Origin: Streptomyces sp. CB02923
GTDB taxonomy: Bacteria > Actinomycetota > Actinomycetes > Streptomycetales > Streptomycetaceae
Reading direction: 5' to 3'
NCBI RefSeq assembly: GCF_001905005.1
Contig: NZ_LWKZ01000025.1
Coordinates: 310,001-374,000, forward strand
Length of the DNA stretch: 64,000 nucleotides
Made by a program: the position numbers and the translations under genes
Part shown: positions 52,873 through 62,900 of the stretch, piece after piece
Layout of the letters: each line of letters opens with the position of its first letter
How positions within the stretch are numbered: the first letter of the stretch is position 1
The notes under the pieces: model-generated
Database searches by the model: none
Told to the model about the DNA's origin: nothing
Seen by the model: only the letters and a program-made list of their open reading frames with translations

Positions 52873-53772
52873 CTACGGCCGCCCCAGCTGCGCCGAGATC
52901 CGCCCCAGCTGTTCCAGCCGCTGCTCCAGTGTGGGGTGCGAGGACAGCAGCCGCCCGAAGCTCTCCTTCGAGAACGCCGGCGCGAAGAAGAACGCGTTGA
53001 ACGGTTCGGCCTTGCGCAGGTCCCGCGTCGGGATCTGCGCCATCTGCCCGGTGACCTTGGTGAGCGCGGCGGCCAGCGCCGACGGCCGCCCGGTCAGGAT
53101 CGCCGCGGCCCGGTCGGCGGACAGCTCCCGGTAGCGGGACAGCAGCCGGGTGAGCAGGAAGCTGACGGCGTAGACCACGGCGCTGATTAGCGTGACGACC
53201 AGGACGGCGATGGCCGCGTTGTTGTCCCGGTTGTTGCGGCCGACACCGCTCCACAGCGCCGCCCGCGTGATGATCCCGGCCAGCACGCCGAGGAACGAGG
53301 CGATCGTCATGACCGCGACATCACGGTGCGCCACATGTGACAGTTCGTGCGCCAGTACGCCTTCCAGTTCCTCCGGCTCCAGGCGCCTGAGCAGGCCGGT
53401 CGTCGCGCAGACCATCGAGTTCTTCTGGTTGCGACCGGTCGCAAAGGCGTTCGGTACGTCGGATTCGGCGACGGCGACGCGTGGTTTGGGCATGTCGGCG
53501 AGCGCGCAGAGCCGGTCCACGGCGCCGTGCAGTTCCGGTGCCTGTTCCGGGGTGACCTCGCGTGCCCCCATGCTGAAGGCCGCGATCCGGTCGCTGAACC
53601 AGAACTGCGCGATGAACATGGCGCCCGATATGAGCAGCACCACGACCCACGCGCCCTTGAGGAGTACCACCAGCGCGCCCACCACGACCACGTACAGCAG
53701 GCCGATGAAGAACATCGTCGTGACCATGCGTGACGTCAGGCCGCGGTCGGGGGCGAATCGGGTTCGTGCCAT
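52873..53772 (-). CDS. htpX: Membrane zinc metalloprotease HtpX
   Basis: 299-aa M48 family protease for quality control of membrane proteins. Zinc site His142-Glu143-x-x-His146 (AHELSHVAHRD) with the third ligand Glu in RYRELSADRAAAILTG. Membrane segments: FFIGLLYVVVVGALVVLLKGAW-type pair at the N-terminus, and two near 155-215. NAFATGRNQKNSMVCATTGLL is the typical M48B substrate strand. ATG 53772 (MARTRFAPDRGL) gives the usual start. Transcribed ahead of pspAB by 113 bp, a stress pair. Confidence 0.94.
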   Translation of the reverse strand: MARTRFAPDRGLTSRMVTTMFFIGLLYVVVVGALVVLLKGAWVVVLLISGAMFIAQFWFSDRIAAFSMGAREVTPEQAPELHGAVDRLCALADMPKPRVAVAESDVPNAFATGRNQKNSMVCATTGLLRRLEPEELEGVLAHELSHVAHRDVAVMTIASFLGVLAGIITRAALWSGVGRNNRDNNAAIAVLVVTLISAVVYAVSFLLTRLLSRYRELSADRAAAILTGRPSALAAALTKVTGQMAQIPTRDLRKAEPFNAFFFAPAFSKESFGRLLSSHPTLEQRLEQLGRISAQLGRP

Positions 53773-54008
53773 GCCTCTCAGTCCTCCAAACCGCAGAGTC
53801 CGCAGAGTCCACCCGAGGAACCGCGTAGGCGCCTCTGATCCGATTCTCCCTCTTGTCTGCTCTTTACGGCGTAAAGCGCAGGCCATGGATACGCCCGCGT
53901 GCCGCTGACGACCGTGCCGACCGTGCCGACCGACCGTTGCCGACCACGGCGCCGCCCGGCTGCCGACCACGGCGCCGCCCGGCTCCGGACCCGACGCGGC
54001 CGGGCGCC

Positions 54009-54902
54009 CTACCGACCGAGCTGTGCGAGCCCCTCCGTCGCGATCCGCTCGAACACCGCGAGATCCGCTTCGAAGACCGATCCGGCGATCGGCCAGTGCA
54101 GCACGATCTCGTCGATGCCCGCCTCGGCATGTGCACCCGCGAAGTCCACGAAGGCGTCCACGGAAGCCAGCGGGCGGTCCGGCGTGAACCCGGCAACCAT
54201 GATCTTCTCCAGCTCCCCGGCGTCCCGCCCGACCCCGGCGCACGCCTTTCCGAGGCGGTCGACCTGGCCACGTACCGCCTCCAGCGACTCGGCCGAGGTG
54301 CCGGTCGCGGAGACCTTCGGGTCGCCGGTGGTCACCCACGCCTGCCCGTGCCCGGCCGCCAGCCGCATCCCGCGCGGCCCGGTCGCCGCGATGGCGAACG
54401 GCAACCGGGGCCGCTGCACACAGCCGGGGATGTTGCGCACCTCATGGGCGCGGTAGTTTGCGCCCTCGTACGAGACCACGTCGTGCGTCAGGAGCCGGTC
54501 CAGCAGCGGTACGAACTCGCCGAAGTGATCGGCCCGCTCCCGGGGCGTCCAGGGCTCCTGGCCGAGCGCCGTGGCGTCGAATCCGGAGCCGCCGGCGCCG
54601 ATGCCCAGGGTGATCCGCCCGTCGCTGATGTCGTCCAGGGAGATCAGTTCCTTGGCGAGGGTCACCGGGTGCCGGAAGTTCGGGGAGGTCACCAGCGTGC
54701 CCAGACGCATCCGGGACGTCGCGGCGGCGGCCGCCGTCAGCGTCGGCACCGCTCCGAACCACGGCCCGTCGCGAAAACTCCGCCAGGAGAGGTGGTCGTA
54801 GGTGTACGCGGTGTGGAAGCCCAGCTCCTCGGCGCGCTGCCACACCTCCCGGCCTCCCTCGGACCAGCGGCGGACGGGAAGGATCACGGTGCTCAGTCGC
54901 AT
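54009..54902 (-). CDS. LLM-class F420-dependent oxidoreductase
   Basis: 297-aa luciferase-like TIM-barrel enzyme. MRLSTVILPVRRWSEGGREVWQRAEELGFHTAYTYDHLSW is the N-terminal barrel strand with the substrate-side His, then LTAAAAATSRMRLGTLVTSPNFRHPVTLAKELISLDDISDGRITLGIGAGGSGFD, the signature of the F420-binding LLM group. The cofactor (F420 rather than FMN) is inferred from family and from actinobacterial context. Natural substrate unknown. ATG 54902 is the conserved start. Confidence 0.9.
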   Translation of the reverse strand: MRLSTVILPVRRWSEGGREVWQRAEELGFHTAYTYDHLSWRSFRDGPWFGAVPTLTAAAAATSRMRLGTLVTSPNFRHPVTLAKELISLDDISDGRITLGIGAGGSGFDATALGQEPWTPRERADHFGEFVPLLDRLLTHDVVSYEGANYRAHEVRNIPGCVQRPRLPFAIAATGPRGMRLAAGHGQAWVTTGDPKVSATGTSAESLEAVRGQVDRLGKACAGVGRDAGELEKIMVAGFTPDRPLASVDAFVDFAGAHAEAGIDEIVLHWPIAGSVFEADLAVFERIATEGLAQLGR

Positions 54903-55316
54903 GGGTACGAGCCTACGGCGGCGCGGCAGCGGCTCCGCGCGCCGCAGCGAACACCTGCACGCGGGGGACGCACGCCGTATGCGCGGGCCGCGGGCGCTGT
55001 ACTCGCGCGCAGTCATCCGGCCGTACGCCCGGTCCGGCTCCTCTGCGCCCGTGGACCCGTATCCGCACAGGTGCTGCTCAGCCCGTGGACGGATACGTCC
55101 GGCACCTGCTCCTGTACGCCCCCTCGCTCGCTCCGGTACGGTCCGGCGCCCGCTTCCCTACGGTCCGGTACTCGTCGTTCCGGTACGGCCGCCCGGTTTC
55201 CGTGCGGACTTCGCGGGCGTACGTCCGGTACTTCTGGACACGTAGTCCGCTTCCGTAAAGCTCATGCGCGCGACCCGCCGCACGCCTGTGCGCGCATATG
55301 CGGGAAGATGGACCGC
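54903..55316. other. Divergent intergenic region, 414 bp
   Basis: No gene seen. Between 55130 and 55240 the motif TCCGGTAC and its relatives (GGTACGGTCCGG, TACGGTCCGG) occur at least five times at irregular spacing, a degenerate repeat. The right end carries the start region of the HAD gene. Confidence 0.4.
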
Positions 55317-56279
55317 GTGACTGATGCCTCCGCAGAGCCACCCCTGGCGCCCGGGTCCGACGAAAAAACGATCCGGCTGATCGCCACCGACCTCGACGGC
55401 ACGCTGCTGCGCGACGACAAGACGGTCTCCGGACGTACGATCGCCGCGCTGGCCGCCGCCGAGCGGGCAGGCATCGAAGTCTTCTTCGTGACCGGCCGCC
55501 CGGCACGCTGGATGGACGTGGTCAGCGACCATGTGCACGGGCACGGGCTGGCGATCTGCGCGAACGGCGCGGCCGTCGTCGATCTCCACCACGGCCGCCG
55601 CATCGTCGAGATCAGCCCGCTGGAACGGCCGGAAGCGCTCTCCGTCGTGCACGCGCTGCGCGCGGCCGCCCCCGGTACGACGTTCGCGGTCGAGCGGACC
55701 GGTGGCATCAACTACGAGCCGGGGTACCCGCCCTTCCACCTCGACCCGGCCGCCGTCATCGCCCCCGCGGAGAAACTGCTCGCCGAGCTGAGCCCGGAGG
55801 AACACCGCTCCCCCCTGAACCCGGACAGCGCGCAGCCTGACCGGCCGGGCCAGTCCCGGGAGAGGGCCGGTACCCCGCCGCCCCCTCAGGACACCGGCGC
55901 CGACCAGCCCGTACTCAAGCTCCTCGCACACCACCCCGACCTGGACCCGGATGCCTTCCTGGACCTGGCCCGCGCGCGGGCGGGCGCGTACGCCTCCTTC
56001 ACCCGGTCCAGCCCCACCGCCCTCCTGGAGATCAGCGGGCTCGGCGTCAGCAAGGCCGGTACCCTGGCGCGCTGTTGTGCGGAGCGCGGCATCAACCCTG
56101 ATCAGGTCGTCGCCTTCGGGGACATGCCCAACGACATCGAGATGCTGGCCTGGGCCGGCACCTCGTACGCCATGGCCAACGCGCACCCCGCCGTGCTGGC
56201 CGCGACGGACCTGCACACGGGCGGCAACAACGAGGACGGCGTCGCGGCCGTCATCGAACGCATCCTGGAGCAGCGCTGA
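55317..56279 (+). CDS. HAD superfamily (Cof-type, subclass IIB) phosphatase, second copy
   Basis: 320-aa HAD hydrolase. Motif I IATDLDGTLLRDDKTVSGRT, motif II FFVTGRPARW, and motif III/IV AFGDMPNDIEMLAWAG are intact. Compared with the 27436 phosphatase it has an additional Pro/Gln/Asp-rich insertion of about 30 residues in the cap (NPDSAQPDRPGQSRERAGTP region). GTG 55317 is chosen; ATG 55308 three codons earlier is almost equally good. Its final codons begin a 41-bp repeat. Confidence 0.9.
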   Translation: MTDASAEPPLAPGSDEKTIRLIATDLDGTLLRDDKTVSGRTIAALAAAERAGIEVFFVTGRPARWMDVVSDHVHGHGLAICANGAAVVDLHHGRRIVEISPLERPEALSVVHALRAAAPGTTFAVERTGGINYEPGYPPFHLDPAAVIAPAEKLLAELSPEEHRSPLNPDSAQPDRPGQSRERAGTPPPPQDTGADQPVLKLLAHHPDLDPDAFLDLARARAGAYASFTRSSPTALLEISGLGVSKAGTLARCCAERGINPDQVVAFGDMPNDIEMLAWAGTSYAMANAHPAVLAATDLHTGGNNEDGVAAVIERILEQR

Positions 56280-56375
56280 CCGCAGCACTGACCGCTGCTC
56301 CGTCCTGGAGCACCGCTGACCGCACCGCTTAACCGCTGCTCCGTCCTGGAGCACCGCCGACCACTGACCGCCGCC
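56253..56375. repeat. 41-bp tandem repeat beginning in the HAD gene 3' end
   Basis: Three units at 56253, 56294 and 56335 sharing TCCTGGAGCA and CGCTGACCGCA. The first unit contains the last eight codons and stop of the HAD gene; the next two are downstream copies. Confidence 0.85.
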
Positions 56376-56401
56376 CTCCCGGAACAGCAGCGCGCCACCG
56401 T

Positions 56402-57679
56402 TCAACGCAACCGCACCCCTCGGCTCACCAGCCACGGCACCGGATCGACCCCCGACCCCAGGTGCGGCGTGCGACGCACCTCGAAGTGCAGGTGCGGGCC
56501 GGTGGAGTTGCCCGTCGAACCCGACAGCGCGATCTGCTGTCCGGGCCGTACCCGCTGCCCAGGGCGGGCCAACGCCGCCGACAGGTGGGCGTACTGCGAG
56601 AACGCGCCGGTGCCGTGCTGGACGACCATGCTGATCCCGAAGCCGTCGCCGCAGGTCAGGCGGATGACGCGGCCTTGGCCCACGGACCGTACGGGGGTAC
56701 CGAGCGGCACCGCGAAGTCCTGGCCCGTGTGGCCGCGCGCCCAGCGGCGGCCCGAACCGCCGAAGCCTGCGGACAGTTCGTAGCGTTCCACCGGCCGCGT
56801 CCACGTGCCGCCCGGGGCCGTCGTCGGCGGCGCCACCGGAGCGGAGCGCGGCGCCGCTGCGGACACCGTGCCGGGCAGCCCGCCGCACCGCCCTCCCCGG
56901 GACGCCTGCCGGGCCAGTACCTGTAGCTGTCCGCGGACCACGCCCAGGCGGCGGCTGATGCGCCGACGCTCGGTGTCGAGTCGGGACCGGTGAGCTTCGA
57001 GCGCCGCGGAGCGGGTCAGCACGGCCGCACTGTCCGCCTCCAAAGACCGGCTCTTGCGCAGCGCTTCGTGCGTACGCTCCGCCAGCAGGCGTTGGCGCTG
57101 CTCGGCCTCCCGGTATGCGCGCAGCACCGCATCCGGGCCGTCAGAGGGCCGAGCACGCGATGCAGACGACAGGCGGCTGCCGGTGCGGTACTGCGCAGCG
57201 GCGATCCGACCCGCCATCCGGTGCAGTTCACCGGCCCTGCGGCGTTCCCGCAGCAGGGCCGCGTGCAGCCGTGAGGCACGGGTCCGGCCGGCCCATACCT
57301 CGTGCAGGGTCTTCGCGTACGACCGACCGGTCCGGTTCGCGGCACTGCCGAGCCGGAGCACCTCCAGGCTCACGTCGGCCAGCCGGTCGGAGCCGTGGCC
57401 GCGCGCCGGGAGGTGGCGGCGGGGCGCGGCGGGGCGCGGCGGTAAGTGCGCGACGGCGCTCGGTTCCGCGGCGGCCGAGGCGGTGGCCGGGGGGCCTGCG
57501 GGCGCCGTCCCGGCCGCCGCTGTCAGCACCGCCACCAGCGTCAACGTCAGCCGTGCCGCGCGCCGAGGTGTTCCGCGCCGCCGGGGAGCGCGGCGCGGGG
57601 CCCGCCCGCAAAGACGCCGGGCAGGGCGCCGCCGCGCCTGCACCGCCGCACGCAACCAATCCGGCATACCTGGACACAT
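56402..57679 (-). CDS. Secreted M23 (LytM-type) peptidase with coiled-coil domain
   Basis: 425-aa cell-wall peptidase. An Arg-rich n-region (long, about 42 residues) precedes the export segment LTLTLVAVLTAAAGTAPAG. Residues 100-260 are Arg/Leu/Ala-rich and strongly helical (LHAALLRERRRAGELHRMAGRIA, LLAERTHEALRKSRSLEADSA), the coiled-coil regulator part seen in many NlpD/RipC-like proteins. The M23 domain (about 290-425) has zinc ligands His317 and Asp321 (GHTGQDF) and His398, with His396 (GPHLHFE). A lone Cys pair (RCGGL, LTCGDG) may form a disulfide. ATG 57679; an ATG four codons later is an alternative. Confidence 0.9.
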   Translation of the reverse strand: MCPGMPDWLRAAVQARRRPARRLCGRAPRRAPRRRGTPRRAARLTLTLVAVLTAAAGTAPAGPPATASAAAEPSAVAHLPPRPAAPRRHLPARGHGSDRLADVSLEVLRLGSAANRTGRSYAKTLHEVWAGRTRASRLHAALLRERRRAGELHRMAGRIAAAQYRTGSRLSSASRARPSDGPDAVLRAYREAEQRQRLLAERTHEALRKSRSLEADSAAVLTRSAALEAHRSRLDTERRRISRRLGVVRGQLQVLARQASRGGRCGGLPGTVSAAAPRSAPVAPPTTAPGGTWTRPVERYELSAGFGGSGRRWARGHTGQDFAVPLGTPVRSVGQGRVIRLTCGDGFGISMVVQHGTGAFSQYAHLSAALARPGQRVRPGQQIALSGSTGNSTGPHLHFEVRRTPHLGSGVDPVPWLVSRGVRLR

Positions 57680-57971
57680 GCGCAGATAACTGCCCGCACT
57701 CCAGCAAAATCAACGGAAACGTTTCGCCAGTCCCTCTCGCCACGCTCCGAACGGAGCAATCCCGCCCGTACGGAATGGCCGGAATCAGCCCTCCGGCAAT
57801 TACGCCATATCACTCGAATATCGGATGAACCGCACGGAGGTGCCCTGACCGGACCCGCCGCACCGCTGTACCGCCGTACCGCTGCTCCGCCGCCCCCACC
57901 GCACCGCCGCACCGCCACCTCTCCGCCCCCGCTGCCCCATCCCCGCTGCCCCGTCCCCGCTGCTCACCGCC

Positions 57972-59810
57972 TCAGAGCGGGGCTTCCCAGGTGACCATCG
58001 TCCCGGCCCCCTCCTCGCCCAGACCCGGACCGTACGTGCTGGACCCGCCCAGCGACTCCGCCCGCTTCGCGAGATTGCGCAGGCCACTGCGCCGGCCGCC
58101 GACCGGAATGCCCACGCCGTCGTCGGCGACCGTCAGCCGCACGCCGTCCCGGCCGTCCGGCAGCTTGATCGTCGAGTCGACGGCGACCTCGATGCGCGAG
58201 GCGTTCGCGTGCCGGAAGGCGTTGGACAGTGCCTCGCGCAGCGCGGCGATCAGGTTCTTGCCGGTCAGCTCGCCGACCCGCGCGTCCACCGGGCCGATGA
58301 AGTTCGCGGACGGCTGGAAGCCGAGCGGTACGGCGGCGGTGCCGATCTCCCGCAGCACCCGGGTCCGCAGCCCGGACGGCGCCTCGGCCGGGCCCTGTTG
58401 CAGCGCGAAGATCGCCGTACGGATCTCCTGGATGGTGACGTCGAGCTCGTCGACGGCCTTGCCGATGCCCTCCTGCACCTCGGGCACGATCGCCCTGCGC
58501 TGCGCGCTCTCCAGCATCATCCCCGTCGCGAAGAGCCGCTGAATGACCAGGTCGTGCAGGTCGCGGGCGATCCGGTCGCGGTCCTCGAAGACGGCCAGCC
58601 GTTCGCGGTCGCGCTGCGCGTCGGCCAGGACGAGGGCCAGCGCGGCCTGGGCCGCGAACTGGGTGGCGAGCGTACGCTCCGCGGCGGTGAAGGGGCTCGC
58701 GCCGCGTTCCCGCGGCGTCGACAGCGTGCCCAGCACCCGGCCGCCGCTCTTGAGAGGGAGCATCATGCTGGGGCCGAACCGCGGCGCGACGTCCGTGACC
58801 ATCCGCGGGTCGGTGGCGGAGTCCTCCACGAACACCGGCTGCCCGGCGAGCAGTTGCGCGGCCACCGGGCTCTCGGGCGGCATGTGGGTGCCGATGAGAC
58901 CGGCGGGATCGTCCGCCGACGCCGCGACGATCTCCAGCCCGCCGTCCTCCGCGGGCAGCAGCACGATGCCGGCCGCGGAATCCGCCAGCTTGCGGGCCTG
59001 CTCGGCGACGACCGCGAGCGCGTCGTCCACGTCACTGCCGGCAAGCAGCGCGGTGGTCACCGCGACCGAGCCGTCGATCCAGCGTTCCCGCTGCCGCGTC
59101 GCCGCGTACATCCGCGCGTTGCCGATCGCGATGCCGGCCTCGGTGGCGAGCACCCGCACCATGTGCAGGTCGCCCTCACTGAACTCGCCGCCCCCGCGCT
59201 TCTCGGTCAGGTAGAGGTTGCCGAAGATTTCCCCCTGGACGCGGATCGGCACCCCGAGGAACGTCCGCATCGGCGGATGCCCCGCCGGGATGCCCGCCGA
59301 CCGCACGTCCTGGGTGAGGTCGGCCAGCCGCAGCGCCTTCGGGTCGTGGATGAGCGCGCCGAGCAGTCCCTTGTGCCCGTCGGGCAGCGCGCCGATCCGG
59401 GCGCGCTCCTCGGCGCTGACCCCGTACGTCACGAAGTCGGACAGGCCCTCGCGTGACTCGTCGATGATGCCGATCGCGGCGTAGCGGGCGTCGGCCAGCT
59501 CGGCGGCGGTCTCCACGATCCGGTCCAGGGTGATGTGCAGGTCCAGCCCCGCGCCGACGGTGCGCATCGCTTCCAGCAGCTGCGGGACCCGTGCGGTCAG
59601 CTCCGTGGACAGGCCCTGGAGGCTGCGGGTCGCCTCGGTGGCCGCTTCCATGGGGTCGGGCGCGGGTGCGGCCGCGCCGTCGGAGCCGGAGCGTTCCCCG
59701 GTGTCCGTGCCGATGTGTTCCCCGGTGCCCGTGTCGGTCGGACCCCCGGCGCCCGTGCCGGTACGCGGCCCGGTGCCCATGGGGTCTGAGGGTCCTGTCG
59801 TGGCTGCCAT
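57972..59810 (-). CDS. Tandem GAF sensor histidine kinase (DevS/DosT-like)
   Basis: 612-aa soluble kinase. N-terminal 55 residues are Thr/Gly repeats (TGTGEHIGTDTGE). GAF-A (about 85-235) contains HPPMRTFLGVPIRVQGEIFGNLYLTEK; its His178 is at the position that binds heme in mycobacterial DevS and DosT. GAF-B spans about 245-395. A HisKA_3 dimerisation helix has the phospho-acceptor His419 (ARDLHDLVIQRLFATG), followed by a GHKL ATPase with N box ALREALSNAFRHA and GVGIPVGG/ SGLRNLAKRA. No response regulator adjoins. Location next to cydDC/cydB suggests oxygen or redox sensing. ATG 59810. Confidence 0.9.
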   Translation of the reverse strand: MAATTGPSDPMGTGPRTGTGAGGPTDTGTGEHIGTDTGERSGSDGAAAPAPDPMEAATEATRSLQGLSTELTARVPQLLEAMRTVGAGLDLHITLDRIVETAAELADARYAAIGIIDESREGLSDFVTYGVSAEERARIGALPDGHKGLLGALIHDPKALRLADLTQDVRSAGIPAGHPPMRTFLGVPIRVQGEIFGNLYLTEKRGGGEFSEGDLHMVRVLATEAGIAIGNARMYAATRQRERWIDGSVAVTTALLAGSDVDDALAVVAEQARKLADSAAGIVLLPAEDGGLEIVAASADDPAGLIGTHMPPESPVAAQLLAGQPVFVEDSATDPRMVTDVAPRFGPSMMLPLKSGGRVLGTLSTPRERGASPFTAAERTLATQFAAQAALALVLADAQRDRERLAVFEDRDRIARDLHDLVIQRLFATGMMLESAQRRAIVPEVQEGIGKAVDELDVTIQEIRTAIFALQQGPAEAPSGLRTRVLREIGTAAVPLGFQPSANFIGPVDARVGELTGKNLIAALREALSNAFRHANASRIEVAVDSTIKLPDGRDGVRLTVADDGVGIPVGGRRSGLRNLAKRAESLGGSSTYGPGLGEEGAGTMVTWEAPL

Positions 59811-59973
59811 GGGACGAGCCTAATAGTCGCTTTTCCGCTGAAAGCCTTCTATACGGCAATTCGGACGCCGGACCGGACCACCCCGGACCGCCCCGGGCTG
59901 CCACGTCACCCCGATCCGGACGTCCGCCGCCACCGTACGCAGCGGCCGCCCGCACCCGTCGTTCTTCAGCCGT

Positions 59974-62900
59974 TCACCGCACCGGCCCCACGCCCGCCAG
60001 GTGCCCGTCCGCCACACGGCCTTCCTCACGGCCTTCCCCGGCCCGCGCGTCCACCGCCCGCTCGCGCTCCCGCATCCGCCGGAACGGGCCGTCGGCCGCC
60101 GCCAGCTCCGCGTACGTGCCGTGCTGGACGGGCCGTCCCGCGTCCAGGACCAGCACCTCGTCGACGGCCGCCAGCCCCTCCAGCCGGTGCGTGATCAGTA
60201 CCGTCGTACGCCCCTCGGTCGCGGCCAGCAGGTCGGCGGTCAGCGCGTCGGCCGTGGCCAGGTCGAGGTGCTCGGCAGGCTCGTCCAGCACCAGGACGGG
60301 GAAGTCGGCGAGCAGCGCGCGGGCCAGCGCGAGCCGCTGCCGCTGGCCGCCGGAGAGCCGGGCGCCGTGCTCGCCGACCATCGTGTCCAGCCCGTCGGGC
60401 AACGACCGCACCCAGTCGGCCAGGCGTGCACGGGCGAGCGCGTCCCACAGGTCGTCCTCGCCCGACTCTGCACGGGCGAGCCGCAGGTTCTCCCGAATGG
60501 AGCTGTCGAAGAGGTGGGCGTCCTGCGCGCACAGCCCGACCTGCCTGCGTACGGCGTCACCGTCGACGGCCGCCGCGTCCACACCGCTCAGCGTGTACGC
60601 GCCCGACTCGCGGTCCAGGAAGCGCAGCAGCACCTGGGCGAGCGTCGTCTTGCCCGAACCGGACGGGCCGACGACCGCCAGGCGCCGCCCGGCGGGAAGA
60701 GTGAATCCGACGCCGTCCAGCGCGGGGACCCGCTGCCCGGGGTAGCGGGCGGTCAGGTCTTCCACGACCAGCGGGAACGGCGTCTCCGGTGCCGGTACGG
60801 CTGCCGGACCGGCCGGTTCGCGGACCGGCTCCGGAGCGTCCAGCACCTCGAAGACCCGCTCGGCCGCCCGGCGCGTGCGCTGCCGGTACTGCACGGCGAG
60901 CGGCAGTCCCGCGACGGCTTCGAACGCGGCGAGCGGGACGAGGACGACGACCGCCAGACACACGCCCGCCAGTCGCCCGCCGTGCACGGCCTGGACGCCG
61001 ACGACCGCCGCCGCGGCCACCGTCAGGCCGCACAGCAGCGCGGACAGCCCGGCCCCGGCGCCGGCCGCGGCAGCCGAGCGGGACGCGATCCGGGTCAGCT
61101 CCCGGTCGGCGCGCCGGGTCCGGTCGATACGGGAGGTGAGCGCGCCCGACACCGTCAGTTCGGCCGTCCCCGTGAGCAGGTCGAGGACACGGGCGGAGAG
61201 CTCGCCACGGGCGGGGGAGAGCTGCCGCTCGGCGCGGCGGGCGAGCGCGGCGGACAGCGCCGGCACCCCCACGCCCGCCAGCAGCAGCCCGGCGGCGAGC
61301 ACGGCGCCCGCCTCGGGCAGCAGCCAGGCGGTGAACCCGACGGAACCCACGCCGACCACCACGGCGGCCCCGACCGGCAGCAGCCACCGCAGGAAGTAGT
61401 CCTGCACCGCGTCGACATCGGCCACCAGGCGGGACAGCAGGTCGCCGCTGCTGCGCTGCCGCAGACCGGCGGGCGCCAGGCGCTCCAGCCGCCGGAAGAC
61501 GGCCACCCGCACGTCCGCGAGCATCCGGAAGACGGCGTCGTGCGCCACCAGCCGCTCCGCGTACCGGAACGCGGCCCGGCCGATGCCGAAGGCCCGGGTC
61601 GCGGTGACCGCCACCATCAGATACAGCACGGGAGGGTGCTGTGCCGCGCGGGAGATGAGCCACCCGGACGTCGCCATGAGGCCCACGGCGCTGCCCAGGG
61701 CCAGGCTGCCCAGCAGCAGCGCCAGCCCGAGCCGGCCCCAGCGGGCCCGTGCCAGGCCACGGATGCGCGCCGACGCCTGGCGCCGGACGCCGGGCACGAC
61801 GTCCGGGCCTTCATCGTGGGCGTCATTGCGGCCTTCACCGGTGCCTTCACGGTGGGCGTCATTGCGGGGGCCGTCGGAGCCGTCGTCGGGGCCGTCATCG
61901 GCGCCGGGGCTCGCGAGACCGGCTCGTGCGGCTTCCGTCTCGCCGTCCTGCCGGGCTTCCACCGCCCCCACGGATACGGCTCCCGCGGCTTCCCCAGCGC
62001 CGATCCGCACGGCTCCCGCGGCTTCCCCGGCACCGATCCGCACGGCTCCCGCTCCGCCGCCCGGCCCGGCCTCCGCCGCGTGGCTCCGCACCACGCCGTC
62101 GGCCGTATCCCCCGTACGGCCGGTACGGCTCACCGGTGCCCCCAGGCGCACCGTACGGTCCGCCACCGCGAGCAACGCGGGACGGTGGACGACCAGGAGC
62201 ACCGTGCGTCCGGCCGCCAGGCGGCGTACCGCCTCGACGATGCCCTCCTCCGTCTCGCCGTCCAGGTTCGCGGTCGGCTCGTCGAGCAGCAGGATCGGGC
62301 GGTCGGCGAGGAACGCGCGGGCCAGGGCCAGGCGTTGCCGCTGGCCCGCCGACAGGCCGGACCCGCCCTCGCCCAGCTCGGTCTCCGCGCCGTCGGGCAG
62401 GGCGGAGACGAAGTCCAGAGCACCGGCGTCGCGGAGCGCGGCACGTACCGCGGCGTCGTCCGCGTCGGGGCGGGCCAGCCGCACGTTGTCGGCGATGGTG
62501 CCCGCGAAGAGGTACGGGCGCTGCGCCACCCAGGCGATCCGCCGCCGCCAGTCCTCCGGGTCGATGGCCGCAAGGTCCCGGCCGCCTACCCGTACCCGTC
62601 CCGCCGCGGGCGCGGCGAAGCCGAGGAGGACATTCAGCAAAGTTGTCTTGCCCGCGCCGGAGGGGCCGACGAGGGCCACCGTCTCGCCCGGCCTGACCTC
62701 GAAAGACGTCTCGGGGAGCGAGGGTTCGCCGCGGCCGGGATGGCGTACGACGAGCCCCTCGACGGACAGCGCGGTGCTGTCGGGAGGGGGCTCGTCACCC
62801 GTCGTACGCAGCGGTGTCTCCAGCACCGCGAAGATCTCTTCGGCTGCCGCCAGGCCCTCGGCCGCCGCGTGGTACTGCGCGCCGACCTGTCGCAGCGGGA

